This document shows, piece by piece, positions 32,421-41,110 of a stretch of 64,000 nucleotides of DNA. Both the position numbers and the translations under genes were made by a program. Every line of letters begins with the position of its first letter. The stretch's first letter is position 1. The stretch covers positions 62,001 to 126,000 of the forward strand of contig NZ_JAJJWH010000003.1 in NCBI RefSeq assembly GCF_020907245.1, written 5' to 3'. The notes beneath the pieces are model-generated. The model was not told the DNA's origin. It did not search any database and saw nothing but the letters and a program-made list of their open reading frames with translations. The stretch comes from Pontibacter harenae (GTDB lineage Bacteria > Bacteroidota > Bacteroidia > Cytophagales > Hymenobacteraceae).

Positions 32421-33962
32421 CTACTTTAGATAAGCTGGCACTTTGAAAGTAATTGTAAAAGTAGATCCTACACCTAATTCACTATCTACCTTTATACTGT
32501 CTCCAGAGTTCTCCAAAATTCTTTTAACAAGGTATAAGCCTAGCCCAGAACCTTCTACATGAGAATGAGCACGCTTGAACATACCGAAAATCTTTTGTTT
32601 ATGCCGTTTCTCTATACCAAGGCCGTTATCGGTTACAGACACAATATAAGTATCGGCTCCTGATTTTTCTGTTTTTATAGAAACAACAGGCCTTCTGTCT
32701 GGTGAAGCATATTTGATGGCATTAGAGATCAGGTTTAAGAAAATACTTCGCAGGTTCTTTCTGATATACTTTAAATTATCAAAACCAGAAAAATCGGTTT
32801 GCACCACCGCATCTTTACTGGTGATCAGGTTGGCCAAATCACTTTTTATTTCTGCAATTAGCGTTGGCAAGTTTACGTTTTCGGCCTCCAGTATTTCGTT
32901 CTGAGTTCTAGATATCTCCGTTAGGTCGGAAATAACGGTACCTAACCTGGAGATGGACGAATCTACTCGTTGCAGAATCTCTGCGTACTTTTGCTGATCC
33001 GATCCCATTTCAAACTTGAGCATGTCCACAAGCCCCTCAAGGTTGGCAATAGGCGATTTAAGATCGTGCGAAGCCGTGTAAATGAAGTTGTCAAGATCGG
33101 CGTTTATCTTTTGAAGCTCTTTATTTTTTAACGTTAGTTCTTCGTTTCGCCTTCTTTCTGATAAGTCTCTGGTTACTTTCGTAAACCCAACATGTGTGCC
33201 ATACGAATTAAAAAGCGCTGTAATTACCACATTTGCCCATATGCGCTTCTTATCACTTCTAATTCGCCAACCCTCGTCCTCAAAACGACCATCTTTAACG
33301 GCCTTTGCCAATTCATATTGCGGAAACTCCCGTTGAATATCTTCCTCTGGATAAAATATAGAAAAATGCTTACCGATGATCTCCTCCGCTTTATATCCTT
33401 TTATATGCTCAGCGCCTTTGTTCCAGGTTTGAATATAACCCTCTGTATCGAGCATGAAGATGGCATAATCTTTTACGCCTTCTATTAATAACTTAAATTT
33501 CTCTTCACTTTCAACTAACCTGCCGCTCGCATTGTGGAGTCTATCCTCCAGACTTTTGCGCTCCGTCAGGTCTCGGGTTACTTTTGAGAAACCGATTATA
33601 TTTTGGAATTCATCATAAATAGCTGTGATGATGACAAAGGCCCAGAAGGCAGAGCCATCTTTCTTGATACGCCAGCCTTCGTCTTCGAACCGCCCGTGTA
33701 ATTTTGCCTGCTCCAGTTCATAAGCAGGATAATCTATTTTTAGTGCTTCTTCAGGATAGAAAAGAGAAAAGTGCTTTCCTTTTATCTCTTCGGCTGTATA
33801 TCCTTTCATTCTTTCGGCACCAGCATTCCAGGTTAGCACATAGCCCTCGGGGCTTAGCATAATAATGGCGTAATCCCGCACACCATCTACTAATAACTTA
33901 TACTGATCTTCAGTTTTAGAAAAATTTTCATTCCCTCCAATCAAATTTTCCTCTATGTTCAT
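32421..33962 (-). CDS. PAS-PAS sensor histidine kinase, soluble
   Basis: 513 residues with no transmembrane segment. Two PAS-PAC units (about 15-135 and 150-270) are clearly duplicates of each other: both contain V-x-DYAI-x-ML and the GRFEDEGWRI tail. The HisKA domain follows with the phosphorylation site YTASHDLKSPIANLEGL (His about 297). The HATPase_c domain has NLISNAIKYA (N box, about 405), VTDNGLGIE (G1) and SGLGLYLVKRIL (G2). The kinase should sense a cytoplasmic or redox/light-type signal through its PAS pair. No response regulator is adjacent, so its partner is unknown. Confidence 0.95.
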   Translation of the reverse strand: MNIEENLIGGNENFSKTEDQYKLLVDGVRDYAIIMLSPEGYVLTWNAGAERMKGYTAEEIKGKHFSLFYPEEALKIDYPAYELEQAKLHGRFEDEGWRIKKDGSAFWAFVIITAIYDEFQNIIGFSKVTRDLTERKSLEDRLHNASGRLVESEEKFKLLIEGVKDYAIFMLDTEGYIQTWNKGAEHIKGYKAEEIIGKHFSIFYPEEDIQREFPQYELAKAVKDGRFEDEGWRIRSDKKRIWANVVITALFNSYGTHVGFTKVTRDLSERRRNEELTLKNKELQKINADLDNFIYTASHDLKSPIANLEGLVDMLKFEMGSDQQKYAEILQRVDSSISRLGTVISDLTEISRTQNEILEAENVNLPTLIAEIKSDLANLITSKDAVVQTDFSGFDNLKYIRKNLRSIFLNLISNAIKYASPDRRPVVSIKTEKSGADTYIVSVTDNGLGIEKRHKQKIFGMFKRAHSHVEGSGLGLYLVKRILENSGDSIKVDSELGVGSTFTITFKVPAYLK

Positions 33963-34123
33963 CCGAAATAGCTATCTATAAAGAAACCTAAAAATGCTAT
34001 ATGCCCCTAACGTTATAGGAGAATATATGTTATGGCTTATTCACAAAGTTAACCTTTATAATTTAAAGCTATAGGCTTGCTCCTTTCAACGGGGTTAATC
34101 CTGCTTAGTTCTGCTCTATTTGC

Positions 34124-34131
34124 TACCTTTG
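34124..34131 (+). promoter_or_regulatory. -7 element TACCTTTG directly before the aminotransferase ATG
   Basis: A perfect TAnnTTTG ending 4 nt before the ATG at 34136. If used, transcription would start at about the A of the ATG, giving a leaderless mRNA. Confidence 0.45.
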
Positions 34132-34135
34132 CAGT

Positions 34136-35326
34136 ATGATTTCGACAAGGCAATTATTTCTGCAGCACCAGGCGCAGACATCAGACTTCCCGCTGATGAT
34201 AGAAATAGAGAAGGCAGAAGGAGTTTATATGTATGGTAGTGAAGGCCACCGCTATCTCGACCTTATTTCAGGAATAGGTGTTAGCAACGTTGGGCACAGG
34301 CACCCACGTGTGGTACGCGCTATACAAGAGCAATTGGATAAATATATGCACCTGATGGTGTACGGAGAGTTTGTGCAGGGGCCACAGGCAAAGCTCGCCC
34401 ATGCCCTTTGCAGCACTTTGCCAGCTAGGCTGAATAATGTGTATTTGCTAAACTCTGGCACAGAGGCAGTAGAGGGTGCTTTAAAACTGGCTAAACGCTA
34501 TACAGGCAGGACTGAGCTTATTTCGTGCCGCAACGCTTACCACGGCTCTACACAAGGAGCTCTTTCTGTAAATGGAAGCGAAAGCTTTAAAAATGCTTTC
34601 CGCCCGCTGTTGCCTGACACGCGTCTTATCAATCATGGTGTTGTAGAAGATTTGCAGCACATAACTACCCGTACGGCAGCTGTTATAATAGAAACAGTTC
34701 AGGGCGAGGCTGGCATACGTGTACCCAATAAAGCCTATATGCAACAGCTACGTGCCCGCTGCACTGAGGTAGGCGCTTTGTTGATGCTAGACGAGATACA
34801 GACAGGCTTTGGGCGTACAGGTACTTTCTGGGCTTTCGAACAATTTGGAATAGAGCCAGATGTATTGCTATGTGCCAAAGGTATGGGTGGTGGCATGCCC
34901 ATAGGTGCTTTTATAGCACCACAAGAGATAATGAGTGTTTTCAAGAACGATCCAATCCTGGGCCACCTCACCACCTTTGGAGGCCATCCTGTTTCTTGTG
35001 CCGCATCTTTGGCTACTTTACAAACCATACTAGAAGAAAACCTGTTGGCCGATGTAGAGAAAAAGGCAGAACTGTTTAAACAATTGCTGGTGCACCCGAG
35101 CATAAAAAACATTCGCAACTGCGGCCTTATGATGGCAGCCGAGTTTGAGTCTTTTGATGTTTTGAAACTTGTTATCGATAAAGCTATCTTGAATGGCGTA
35201 CTCACCGACTGGTTCCTTTTCTGTGACAACTCCATGCGCATTGCACCTCCGCTAACCATTACAGAAAATCAGATTCTTGAAGCTTGCGAAATTATATTGC
35301 GTTCTATAGATGAGGTATTAGGATAA
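34136..35326 (+). CDS. PLP-dependent class III aminotransferase
   Basis: 396 residues. Landmarks of fold-type I class III enzymes are YLDLISGIGVSNVGHRHP (about residues 40-57), LLNSGTEAVEGALKLAKRYTG (about 104-124), NAYHGSTQGALS (about 131), IIETVQGEAG (about 183), LLMLDEIQTGFGRTG (about 217) and the PLP lysine in LLCAKGMGGGMPIGAF (about 245-260). It resembles acetylornithine / ornithine aminotransferases and the Bacteroidota aspartate aminotransferase family proteins. The donor cannot be fixed by sequence alone. No biosynthetic neighbours are present; an ion transporter follows 96 bp downstream. Confidence 0.93.
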   Translation: MISTRQLFLQHQAQTSDFPLMIEIEKAEGVYMYGSEGHRYLDLISGIGVSNVGHRHPRVVRAIQEQLDKYMHLMVYGEFVQGPQAKLAHALCSTLPARLNNVYLLNSGTEAVEGALKLAKRYTGRTELISCRNAYHGSTQGALSVNGSESFKNAFRPLLPDTRLINHGVVEDLQHITTRTAAVIIETVQGEAGIRVPNKAYMQQLRARCTEVGALLMLDEIQTGFGRTGTFWAFEQFGIEPDVLLCAKGMGGGMPIGAFIAPQEIMSVFKNDPILGHLTTFGGHPVSCAASLATLQTILEENLLADVEKKAELFKQLLVHPSIKNIRNCGLMMAAEFESFDVLKLVIDKAILNGVLTDWFLFCDNSMRIAPPLTITENQILEACEIILRSIDEVLG

Positions 35327-35422
35327 AAGAATAAAAAATTCAGGTAAAGCACGAACGGGCATTCACCAGGTACGTAAAAGCCGACGTTACCCCTCCAAGA
35401 AAAAGGCATAACAAAAACTTTT

Positions 35423-37180
35423 ATGGAAATAGCCCTGGTGCTGTCGCTGCTCGTGATAGCAGTGATTCTTTTTGCCACCGAAAAAATATCCATTGAAATC
35501 GTGACGTTGCTGATGCTTATTATCCTGGCATCAGCTCGCATCATCACTCCTGAAGAAGCGTTTGCTGGCTTCAGCAGTGACTTTATCATTATCATCGCTT
35601 CTATTTTTATCTTAAGTGCGGCCCTGCAAGAAACGCGCATTTTAGATTTTGTTGTTGTGCGTCTTAGCCAGCTGGCAAGGCACAGCACCAGCCTGATGTT
35701 ATTTATTGTGATGCTGATAACGGGTATTGCATCGGCCTTTATGAATAACACCACCGTTACAGCTATGTTTGTAACTCCGTTAGTAGGTCTATCTAAACGC
35801 ATCAACAAAAACCCTTCTAAACTGCTAATGCCTCTGGCTTTTGCTGCTATTTTAGGCGGCACCTGTACCCTTATCGGCACTTCTACAAACGTGGCTGTAA
35901 GTGGCTACATTGCCAAGGCTGGTATGGAGCCAATAGGGCTATTCGAAGTATCGGCTTTGGGTTTGATTATTTTCTTTGTCGGGACAGTTTATATGGTAAC
36001 GGTGGGACAGCATATGCTGCCAAACAGAGAAGACCAGCAGCTAGCCGAGGAGTATAAGTTACAAAGATATCTGACAGAAGTCGTTGTGATGGAAGACTCT
36101 CCTCTTGTCGATCAGCTCGTATTCGCTTCCGACCTGACAAGCCTCAACTTCCGTGTACTGAATATTATCAGGGGTAAAGAAAACTTTCTGCCCGATTTCC
36201 GCACCCGAATTAAAGCAAATGACATTTTATTGGTAGAAGGAGACTTAGACAACCTGATAAAGGTGAAAGAGACGGGCGGCATAGAGATTATGGCCGATGT
36301 TATTCTGGAAAAGGACCTTGTTACAGAAGATATCCGATTGGCTGAACTACTCATTGTGCGACAATCGAACCTGATAAACAGAACTATAAAAGAGGTTAAT
36401 TTTCTGCAGCGTTATGGCTTAGTTGTAATTGCTGTCTCGCGTTATGGAGAGACTTTACGCACAAAAATAGGAAGTATAACGCTGCAGCTAGGTGATCTGC
36501 TTTTGGTACAGGGTGCCTCAGCACGTTTAGAGCAGCTTCGCAACTCCTCTAACGTAGCAGTGTTAGACCAATTTGAAGCTGTCCTGTTTAAGACAAGAAA
36601 AGGTGTTTTAACTGTTGGCTGTTTTATTGGTGCTATAGTGCTGGGTACGATTGGTATACTACCTCTGTCTATCGCCTTTCTCTTGGCTGCCATCAGCACG
36701 ATACTGCTTCGGTGCATCAGCTCCGAAAAAGCCTATGCTGCCATAGATTGGCGCCTGCTCATACTTATTGGAGGTATGACGGCTTTTGGAACAGCTATGG
36801 AAAACTCTGGCGCAGCTGATTTCTTGGCAGAAGGCATTGTGGACCTTGTTGGTCCATTTGGCAAACTTGCTGTGTTGGCAGGCTTTGTGGTGTTAACTGT
36901 TCTTTTAACCCAACCTATGTCTAATGCTGCAGCTGCACTTGTAGTAGTACCTATTGCCCTACGTAGTGCCATGGACATGAACGCTGATCCTAGATCTTTC
37001 GCGATAGCGATCATGGTGGCTGCCTCCGTTTCTTTGATCACTCCCTTCGAGCCTGCCTGTATCTTAGTATACAGCCCTGGCAAATACCGCTTCTGGGACT
37101 TTACCAGAATTGGCGCCCCTCTTACGCTCCTACTCGTGTTGGTTATTCTGATAATGGTGCCTGTGTTTTGGCCTTTGTAA
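35423..37180 (+). CDS. SLC13 / DASS family permease with two TrkA-C domains
   Basis: 585 residues with two membrane halves (about 1-195 and 385-585) joined by a cytoplasmic region holding two RCK/TrkA-C domains (about 205-285 and 300-370). Motifs include AFMNNTTVTAMFVTPLVGL and GTCTLIGTSTNVAVSGYI (about 148-166), both typical of the DASS transporters that carry dicarboxylates or sulfate with sodium. The repeat in the second half is SNAAAALVVVPIAL. The TrkA-C pair is found in the SLC13 branch with regulatory ligand binding. The substrate is uncertain; sulfate or C4-dicarboxylate are possible. It follows the aminotransferase by 96 bp. Confidence 0.93.
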   Translation: MEIALVLSLLVIAVILFATEKISIEIVTLLMLIILASARIITPEEAFAGFSSDFIIIIASIFILSAALQETRILDFVVVRLSQLARHSTSLMLFIVMLITGIASAFMNNTTVTAMFVTPLVGLSKRINKNPSKLLMPLAFAAILGGTCTLIGTSTNVAVSGYIAKAGMEPIGLFEVSALGLIIFFVGTVYMVTVGQHMLPNREDQQLAEEYKLQRYLTEVVVMEDSPLVDQLVFASDLTSLNFRVLNIIRGKENFLPDFRTRIKANDILLVEGDLDNLIKVKETGGIEIMADVILEKDLVTEDIRLAELLIVRQSNLINRTIKEVNFLQRYGLVVIAVSRYGETLRTKIGSITLQLGDLLLVQGASARLEQLRNSSNVAVLDQFEAVLFKTRKGVLTVGCFIGAIVLGTIGILPLSIAFLLAAISTILLRCISSEKAYAAIDWRLLILIGGMTAFGTAMENSGAADFLAEGIVDLVGPFGKLAVLAGFVVLTVLLTQPMSNAAAALVVVPIALRSAMDMNADPRSFAIAIMVAASVSLITPFEPACILVYSPGKYRFWDFTRIGAPLTLLLVLVILIMVPVFWPL

Positions 37181-37230
37181 CTGCATTTGCAAATATCTAG
37201 TAAAGAAGCATAAGACTGTTTATCATCAAA

Positions 37231-37863
37231 ATGAAAAAGATCTTACACAAATGCTTTTTGGCTATACTTGTTCTTAGCTTTGGCTGCGGCCCAAAAAACG
37301 AAGAAATTCAGGAAGAAAACATTGAAGCACCTTCCACTGCAAGTATAAAAGATTCTATTACCACTGTTAGGCAAGATGCTGTTGAAACCGACGACTACCA
37401 GACGCCTCCTGTTGTACTACCACTTCCTCAGCCAGTTTTGGCCATCATTCAGGATAAGTATCCAAATTGGGAACAGCCCAGCTTAACAGAAGAAGCAGAG
37501 CGCCGTGCTGAGAACCATGAACAAGGCCCGTTTATAGTACGCGGAGATTTTAACGGCGATGGTTTACAAGATTGTGCTGTTCAGGTTCAGGCTGGTAACG
37601 ATTTGGTTATCTTAGGTTTTATACAAGAAGAAGGAAACTGGCAAATGCATGAGCTAAGAAGAGACATCTTGTTTAACAGTCGTGGTAACTTGCAAAGCCT
37701 CTATTATCTGTATAACGTGGACCCAGGTACTGAACTGTCTGCCCAGAATGAGCAGCAACAGATAGAAACCGAACACGATGCAGTGGCTGTAGGCATCACA
37801 GGAAACACGACAGTCTATGCTTATGAAAACGGAAATTTCTCAGCTTATAACTTTGCAGATTAG
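37231..37863 (+). CDS. Lipoprotein with EF-hand-like VCBS-type motif, unknown function
   Basis: 210 residues. The signal and lipobox (ILVLSFGC, Cys about 19) predict a lipoprotein. An acidic, Thr/Pro-rich linker follows to about residue 75. The folded part contains VRGDFNGDGLQDCAVQVQAG (about 107-126), with the DxNGDGxxD calcium-binding loop of VCBS/FG-GAP-type repeats. One further strand set follows to the end. Such single-motif lipoproteins are frequent in Cytophagales. No enzyme domain is seen. It stands alone after the permease and is convergent with the small membrane protein gene. Confidence 0.7.
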   Translation: MKKILHKCFLAILVLSFGCGPKNEEIQEENIEAPSTASIKDSITTVRQDAVETDDYQTPPVVLPLPQPVLAIIQDKYPNWEQPSLTEEAERRAENHEQGPFIVRGDFNGDGLQDCAVQVQAGNDLVILGFIQEEGNWQMHELRRDILFNSRGNLQSLYYLYNVDPGTELSAQNEQQQIETEHDAVAVGITGNTTVYAYENGNFSAYNFAD

Positions 37864-37895
37864 TGGCTTTAAAAGATTAGTAGGTAAAACCGCAT

Positions 37896-38231
37896 CTAAA
37901 ATAGCTTCATCGTAAAAAATAAAATGGAGAAGGTAGCCCCCATTACCACACCTAATGCCAAAAGCAACTTGCAAACGCGCAACGAAACAATTTTGTCGTT
38001 AAGAGGCAAACCAATGTAGTTGTAGTTAAGGTTGCACAAGAATACACAGAGGGTTAATATAAAGCTCAGAAACCAAAAGAAGGCAAACCTTACCATAAAG
38101 GTGTTAGGTAGCTGGCCCTGCAGCCTGTTAAACAAACTTGTGTCTACCATCAGGAACAGGCAAGCCAGCAACACCAAAAAACCAGTGTAGGATAGAATCA
38201 CAATTCTATTTAACACTCGCACATTCTTCAT
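37896..38231 (-). CDS. Three-pass small membrane protein, unknown function
   Basis: 111 residues with three predicted transmembrane segments (about 12-30, 46-66, 86-108). No named family is recognised. It lies 8 bp after the TerB-like gene in the same direction and is thus in one operon with it. The short loops carry no conserved charged motif that I can see. Confidence 0.65.
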   Translation of the reverse strand: MKNVRVLNRIVILSYTGFLVLLACLFLMVDTSLFNRLQGQLPNTFMVRFAFFWFLSFILTLCVFLCNLNYNYIGLPLNDKIVSLRVCKLLLALGVVMGATFSILFFTMKLF

Positions 38232-38239
38232 TTACAGAA

Positions 38240-38668
38240 TTAATAATTAAGAAAAGTTTGTGTTTCTTTTCTGATGTTCTCCCGCGATAGACCGTCTTTA
38301 ACACCCATCAGAATTTTGCGGACCAGTACGCCTACGATAGACGTATCAAAGCCAAGTTTTGTAGCCATAGTGACACAAAACGCCATCTCGTTCTCGTCCA
38401 CAATGCCATCTGCCAGCATCATCTCAACCAGGTCATATATTTGGTCGAAACGCTCCATATCATTTGCAGGCATCTGAGGTTCAATCGTTTCTGAATTAGC
38501 CAGTAAACTTTGCACATCGGATTTCTTCATTCCATGCTTCTGCCCTATTGCTACAATAAACTCCATCTCCTGCTGGTCTACATGACCATCTACTTTCGCT
38601 AGAGCTCCAAGGTTAGTAATGTGGCTCTTCAACCTCTTTGTTTCTTCACTTTCAAAAAAACCAAACAT
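38240..38668 (-). CDS. TerB-like protein (tellurite-resistance / DnaJ-like helical family)
   Basis: 142 residues of the TerB fold, an all-helical bundle with two acidic segments that can bind divalent metals: VDGHVDQQEMEFIVAIGQKHGM (about residues 27-48) and LADGIVDENEMAFCVTMATKLGF (about 88-110). Such proteins occur widely in Bacteroidota, often without any tellurite operon, and their function is generally unknown. No ter genes are nearby, so the label refers to fold only. It is co-transcribed with the three-pass membrane protein. Confidence 0.85.
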   Translation of the reverse strand: MFGFFESEETKRLKSHITNLGALAKVDGHVDQQEMEFIVAIGQKHGMKKSDVQSLLANSETIEPQMPANDMERFDQIYDLVEMMLADGIVDENEMAFCVTMATKLGFDTSIVGVLVRKILMGVKDGLSRENIRKETQTFLNY

Positions 38669-38956
38669 AAGTTGCCTGTATTTATAATTATAATTTAATT
38701 CTTATGGTATAACCATTAAATTTGCAGCAATAACGGCATCTTTATATGCTCTTGCGTTCACATAAAGGTACAACAGATTACCCTGAACCTAGGAAGCATA
38801 TTACGGTGTTTGTACATACGGGTTTTCCTATTTAAGGAGATAATGTTTTATGTTTTTTATTTAATATTTGTTAGAGTAAATGTAACGCAACATCTCATGT
38901 TAGGCTCCCAAAGGAAAACCGTAACTTTAGGCTTAATTTACAAAACCACACTATAA

Positions 38957-39928
38957 ATGAAAAGAATTGGTGTATTTACTTCTGGTGGTGACTCCCCAGG
39001 CATGAACGCTTGTATCAGAGCGGTTGTTCGCGCCTCTATTTACCATAATGTTGAAATTTTTGGTATCAAGAGAGGTTACAACGGCATGATAAACGGAGAG
39101 ATCTTCCAGATGGAATCAACCTCAGTTAGCAATATCATCCAGAAGGGCGGAACCATCCTTAAATCGGCCCGCAGCAAAGAATTCTTAACAAAAGAAGGTA
39201 GAAAAAAAGCATACGAGCAGCTTCAGAAGCATGGCATAGAAGGTTTGGTAGCTATTGGCGGTAACGGAACGTTTACGGGTGCCAGCATCTTTTACGAAGA
39301 GTATGGCATTCCTATTCTTGGCGCACCAGGCACCATTGATAACGACCTTTACGGCACTGACTATACCATTGGCTATGATACAGCCGTAAACACGGCGCTA
39401 GATGCCATTGATAAAATTCGTGACACAGCCGACAGCCATGAGCGCCTTTTCTTTGTAGAGGTGATGGGCCGTGACTCTGGCTACATAGCTATACCTTGTG
39501 CCATTGGCGGTGGTGCTGAAGTAGCCATGATTCCAGAACAGCTAACTTCTATAGAATCAGTGATAGAAAGTCTTTCTGTTGGGCGTAACCGCTTTAAAAC
39601 ATCGTTTGTAATTGTGATTGCAGAAGGTGAAAAAGAAGGTAACTCCACCATTATAGCACGCAAAGTGGCTGAGGCCTTACCAAACATGGATATGCGCGTT
39701 ACTATTCTGGGGCACGTACAGCGTGGTGGCTCTCCAACTGCCTCCGACCGTATGCTAGCTAGCCAACTAGGTATTGCTTGTGTTGAAGGCTTGATAAACG
39801 GCAGGGCAAACGAAATGGCGGGTATTATTAATTCTGAGCTAACATTCACGCCATTCATAGATACCATCACCAAGAAAAAGGTTATTAACCCGACATACAC
39901 CCGAATGGTATCTATCCTATCGGTATAA
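38957..39928 (+). CDS. pfkA: ATP-dependent 6-phosphofructokinase
   Basis: 323 residues. It has IGVFTSGGDSPGMNACIRAVVR (about 3-24), GTIDNDLYGTDYTIGYDTAVNTALDAIDKIRDTA (Asp of TIDND as catalytic base, about 127), MGRDSGYIA (about 169) and the C-terminal LGHVQRGGSPTASDRMLASQLG. Gly at the ATP/PPi selector position favours ATP. The usual IGGDGS motif reads IGGNGTFTG here, so the Asp that helps bind Mg in other bacteria is Asn. It performs the committed step of glycolysis. A near-match -7 element (TAACTTTA) is at 38922. A hairpin follows the gene. Confidence 0.95.
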   Translation: MKRIGVFTSGGDSPGMNACIRAVVRASIYHNVEIFGIKRGYNGMINGEIFQMESTSVSNIIQKGGTILKSARSKEFLTKEGRKKAYEQLQKHGIEGLVAIGGNGTFTGASIFYEEYGIPILGAPGTIDNDLYGTDYTIGYDTAVNTALDAIDKIRDTADSHERLFFVEVMGRDSGYIAIPCAIGGGAEVAMIPEQLTSIESVIESLSVGRNRFKTSFVIVIAEGEKEGNSTIIARKVAEALPNMDMRVTILGHVQRGGSPTASDRMLASQLGIACVEGLINGRANEMAGIINSELTFTPFIDTITKKKVINPTYTRMVSILSV

Positions 39929-39936
39929 ATTGGTCT

Positions 39937-39982
39937 TAAACTGCTGGTTGTTGAGAGGTTAACTCCCAATAGCCAGCAGTTA
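39937..39982. terminator. Hairpin between convergent pfkA and miaA
   Basis: AACTGCTGG / CCAGCAGTT arms with a partly paired interior (TTGTTG / CAATAG). The right arm overlaps the last codons of miaA. It is a weak terminator candidate serving both genes. Confidence 0.5.
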
Positions 39983-40900
39983 ATTAACTGCACTGATTTT
40001 ACCGTTTATAAACTGTACTATCTCCTGCCATTGGTTAGGGTGAAACCAAGTATAATCGGGATATTTGTGAAACCAGGTAAGCTGCCTTTTGGCATAGCGT
40101 CGGCTGTTGCGTTTCAGTAGCCGTACAGCTTCCTCCCAATCGTATTTCCCATCCAAGAAATCATAAATCTCTTTGTAACCAACCGTTTGCAGGGCATTTT
40201 TATCTCGGTAGGGATAGAGATCTTTGGCCTCCTGTAAAAGCCCTTGGTCCAGCATCTGGTCCATGCGCTTATCAATTCTGTCGTACAGCTCCTGACGATC
40301 TCTGTTTAGCCCGATTTTGATTATATCGAACGGCCGCTCCTGCTGCGCACTTTTGCGAAAAGAAGAGTAAGGTTGGCCGCTTGAAAGAGACACTTCCAAA
40401 GCCCTGATCACACGCTGTGGATTAGCCTGATCGACCTGTGCATAATAAGCGGGATCTAGTTCTTGAAGTTGTGTGAGCAAGGGAGCTAAACCATCTTTTT
40501 CATAACTAGTAACCAAGCTTTCTCTTATGGCAGGATCCGTTTCTGGCATTTCATCCATTCCCTCGCATACAGCTCTAATATACAAACCAGAACCACCCGT
40601 CATTATCACTGCATCCTTCTCCTGAAACTGCTGCTCCAGCAGGTTTAGTACATCCTGCTCATAAGCCCCTGCACTGTATTCCTCAGCAATACTATGCGAG
40701 TCGACAAAAAAATGCCGTACCCCCTGCTGTTCTTTCAGTGTAGGTTTAGCCGTACCAATTTGCATTTCCTTATAAATCTGCCTCGAATCTGCCGAGATGA
40801 TTTCGGTACCATAGTGCTTTGCAAACTTTACACACAGTTCTGTTTTACCTACGGCCGTAGGTCCTGCAATCACTATTAAACACTTCCTGTTCTTACTCAT
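39980..40900 (-). CDS. miaA: tRNA dimethylallyltransferase
   Basis: 306 residues with the MiaA signature: the P-loop GPTAVGKTELCVKFAKHYG (about residues 13-31), the substrate motif ISADSRQIYKEMQIGTAKPT (about 35-54), FVDSHSIAEEYSAGAYEQD and VMTGGSGLYIRAVCEGMDEMPETD (about 97-120). It adds a dimethylallyl group to A37 of tRNAs that read UNN codons. It is a single gene and convergent with pfkA. The start at 40900 fits the family N-terminus closely. Confidence 0.96.
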   Translation of the reverse strand: MSKNRKCLIVIAGPTAVGKTELCVKFAKHYGTEIISADSRQIYKEMQIGTAKPTLKEQQGVRHFFVDSHSIAEEYSAGAYEQDVLNLLEQQFQEKDAVIMTGGSGLYIRAVCEGMDEMPETDPAIRESLVTSYEKDGLAPLLTQLQELDPAYYAQVDQANPQRVIRALEVSLSSGQPYSSFRKSAQQERPFDIIKIGLNRDRQELYDRIDKRMDQMLDQGLLQEAKDLYPYRDKNALQTVGYKEIYDFLDGKYDWEEAVRLLKRNSRRYAKRQLTWFHKYPDYTWFHPNQWQEIVQFINGKISAVN

Positions 40901-41110
40901 TATGTTTTATCACAGGTTTACATTCTTATACTGTAGCTCTATTAATACTACAGCCACAACACTATTTAGACTGTAGCAATGTTATATTAAAAGAAATTAG
41001 CCATTGCACTAATTATTTCTTTATTTCTAGTTAAATTTTGATCTTTGTAAAAGAGCCAAAACCTGTTAGTTACAGGTCAATACTCTAATACCTTAGCATA
41101 AAATAATATA

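Noticed and set aside
38240-38668. A tellurite-resistance operon
   Set aside because: Only a TerB-fold protein and a membrane protein are present, with no other ter genes.
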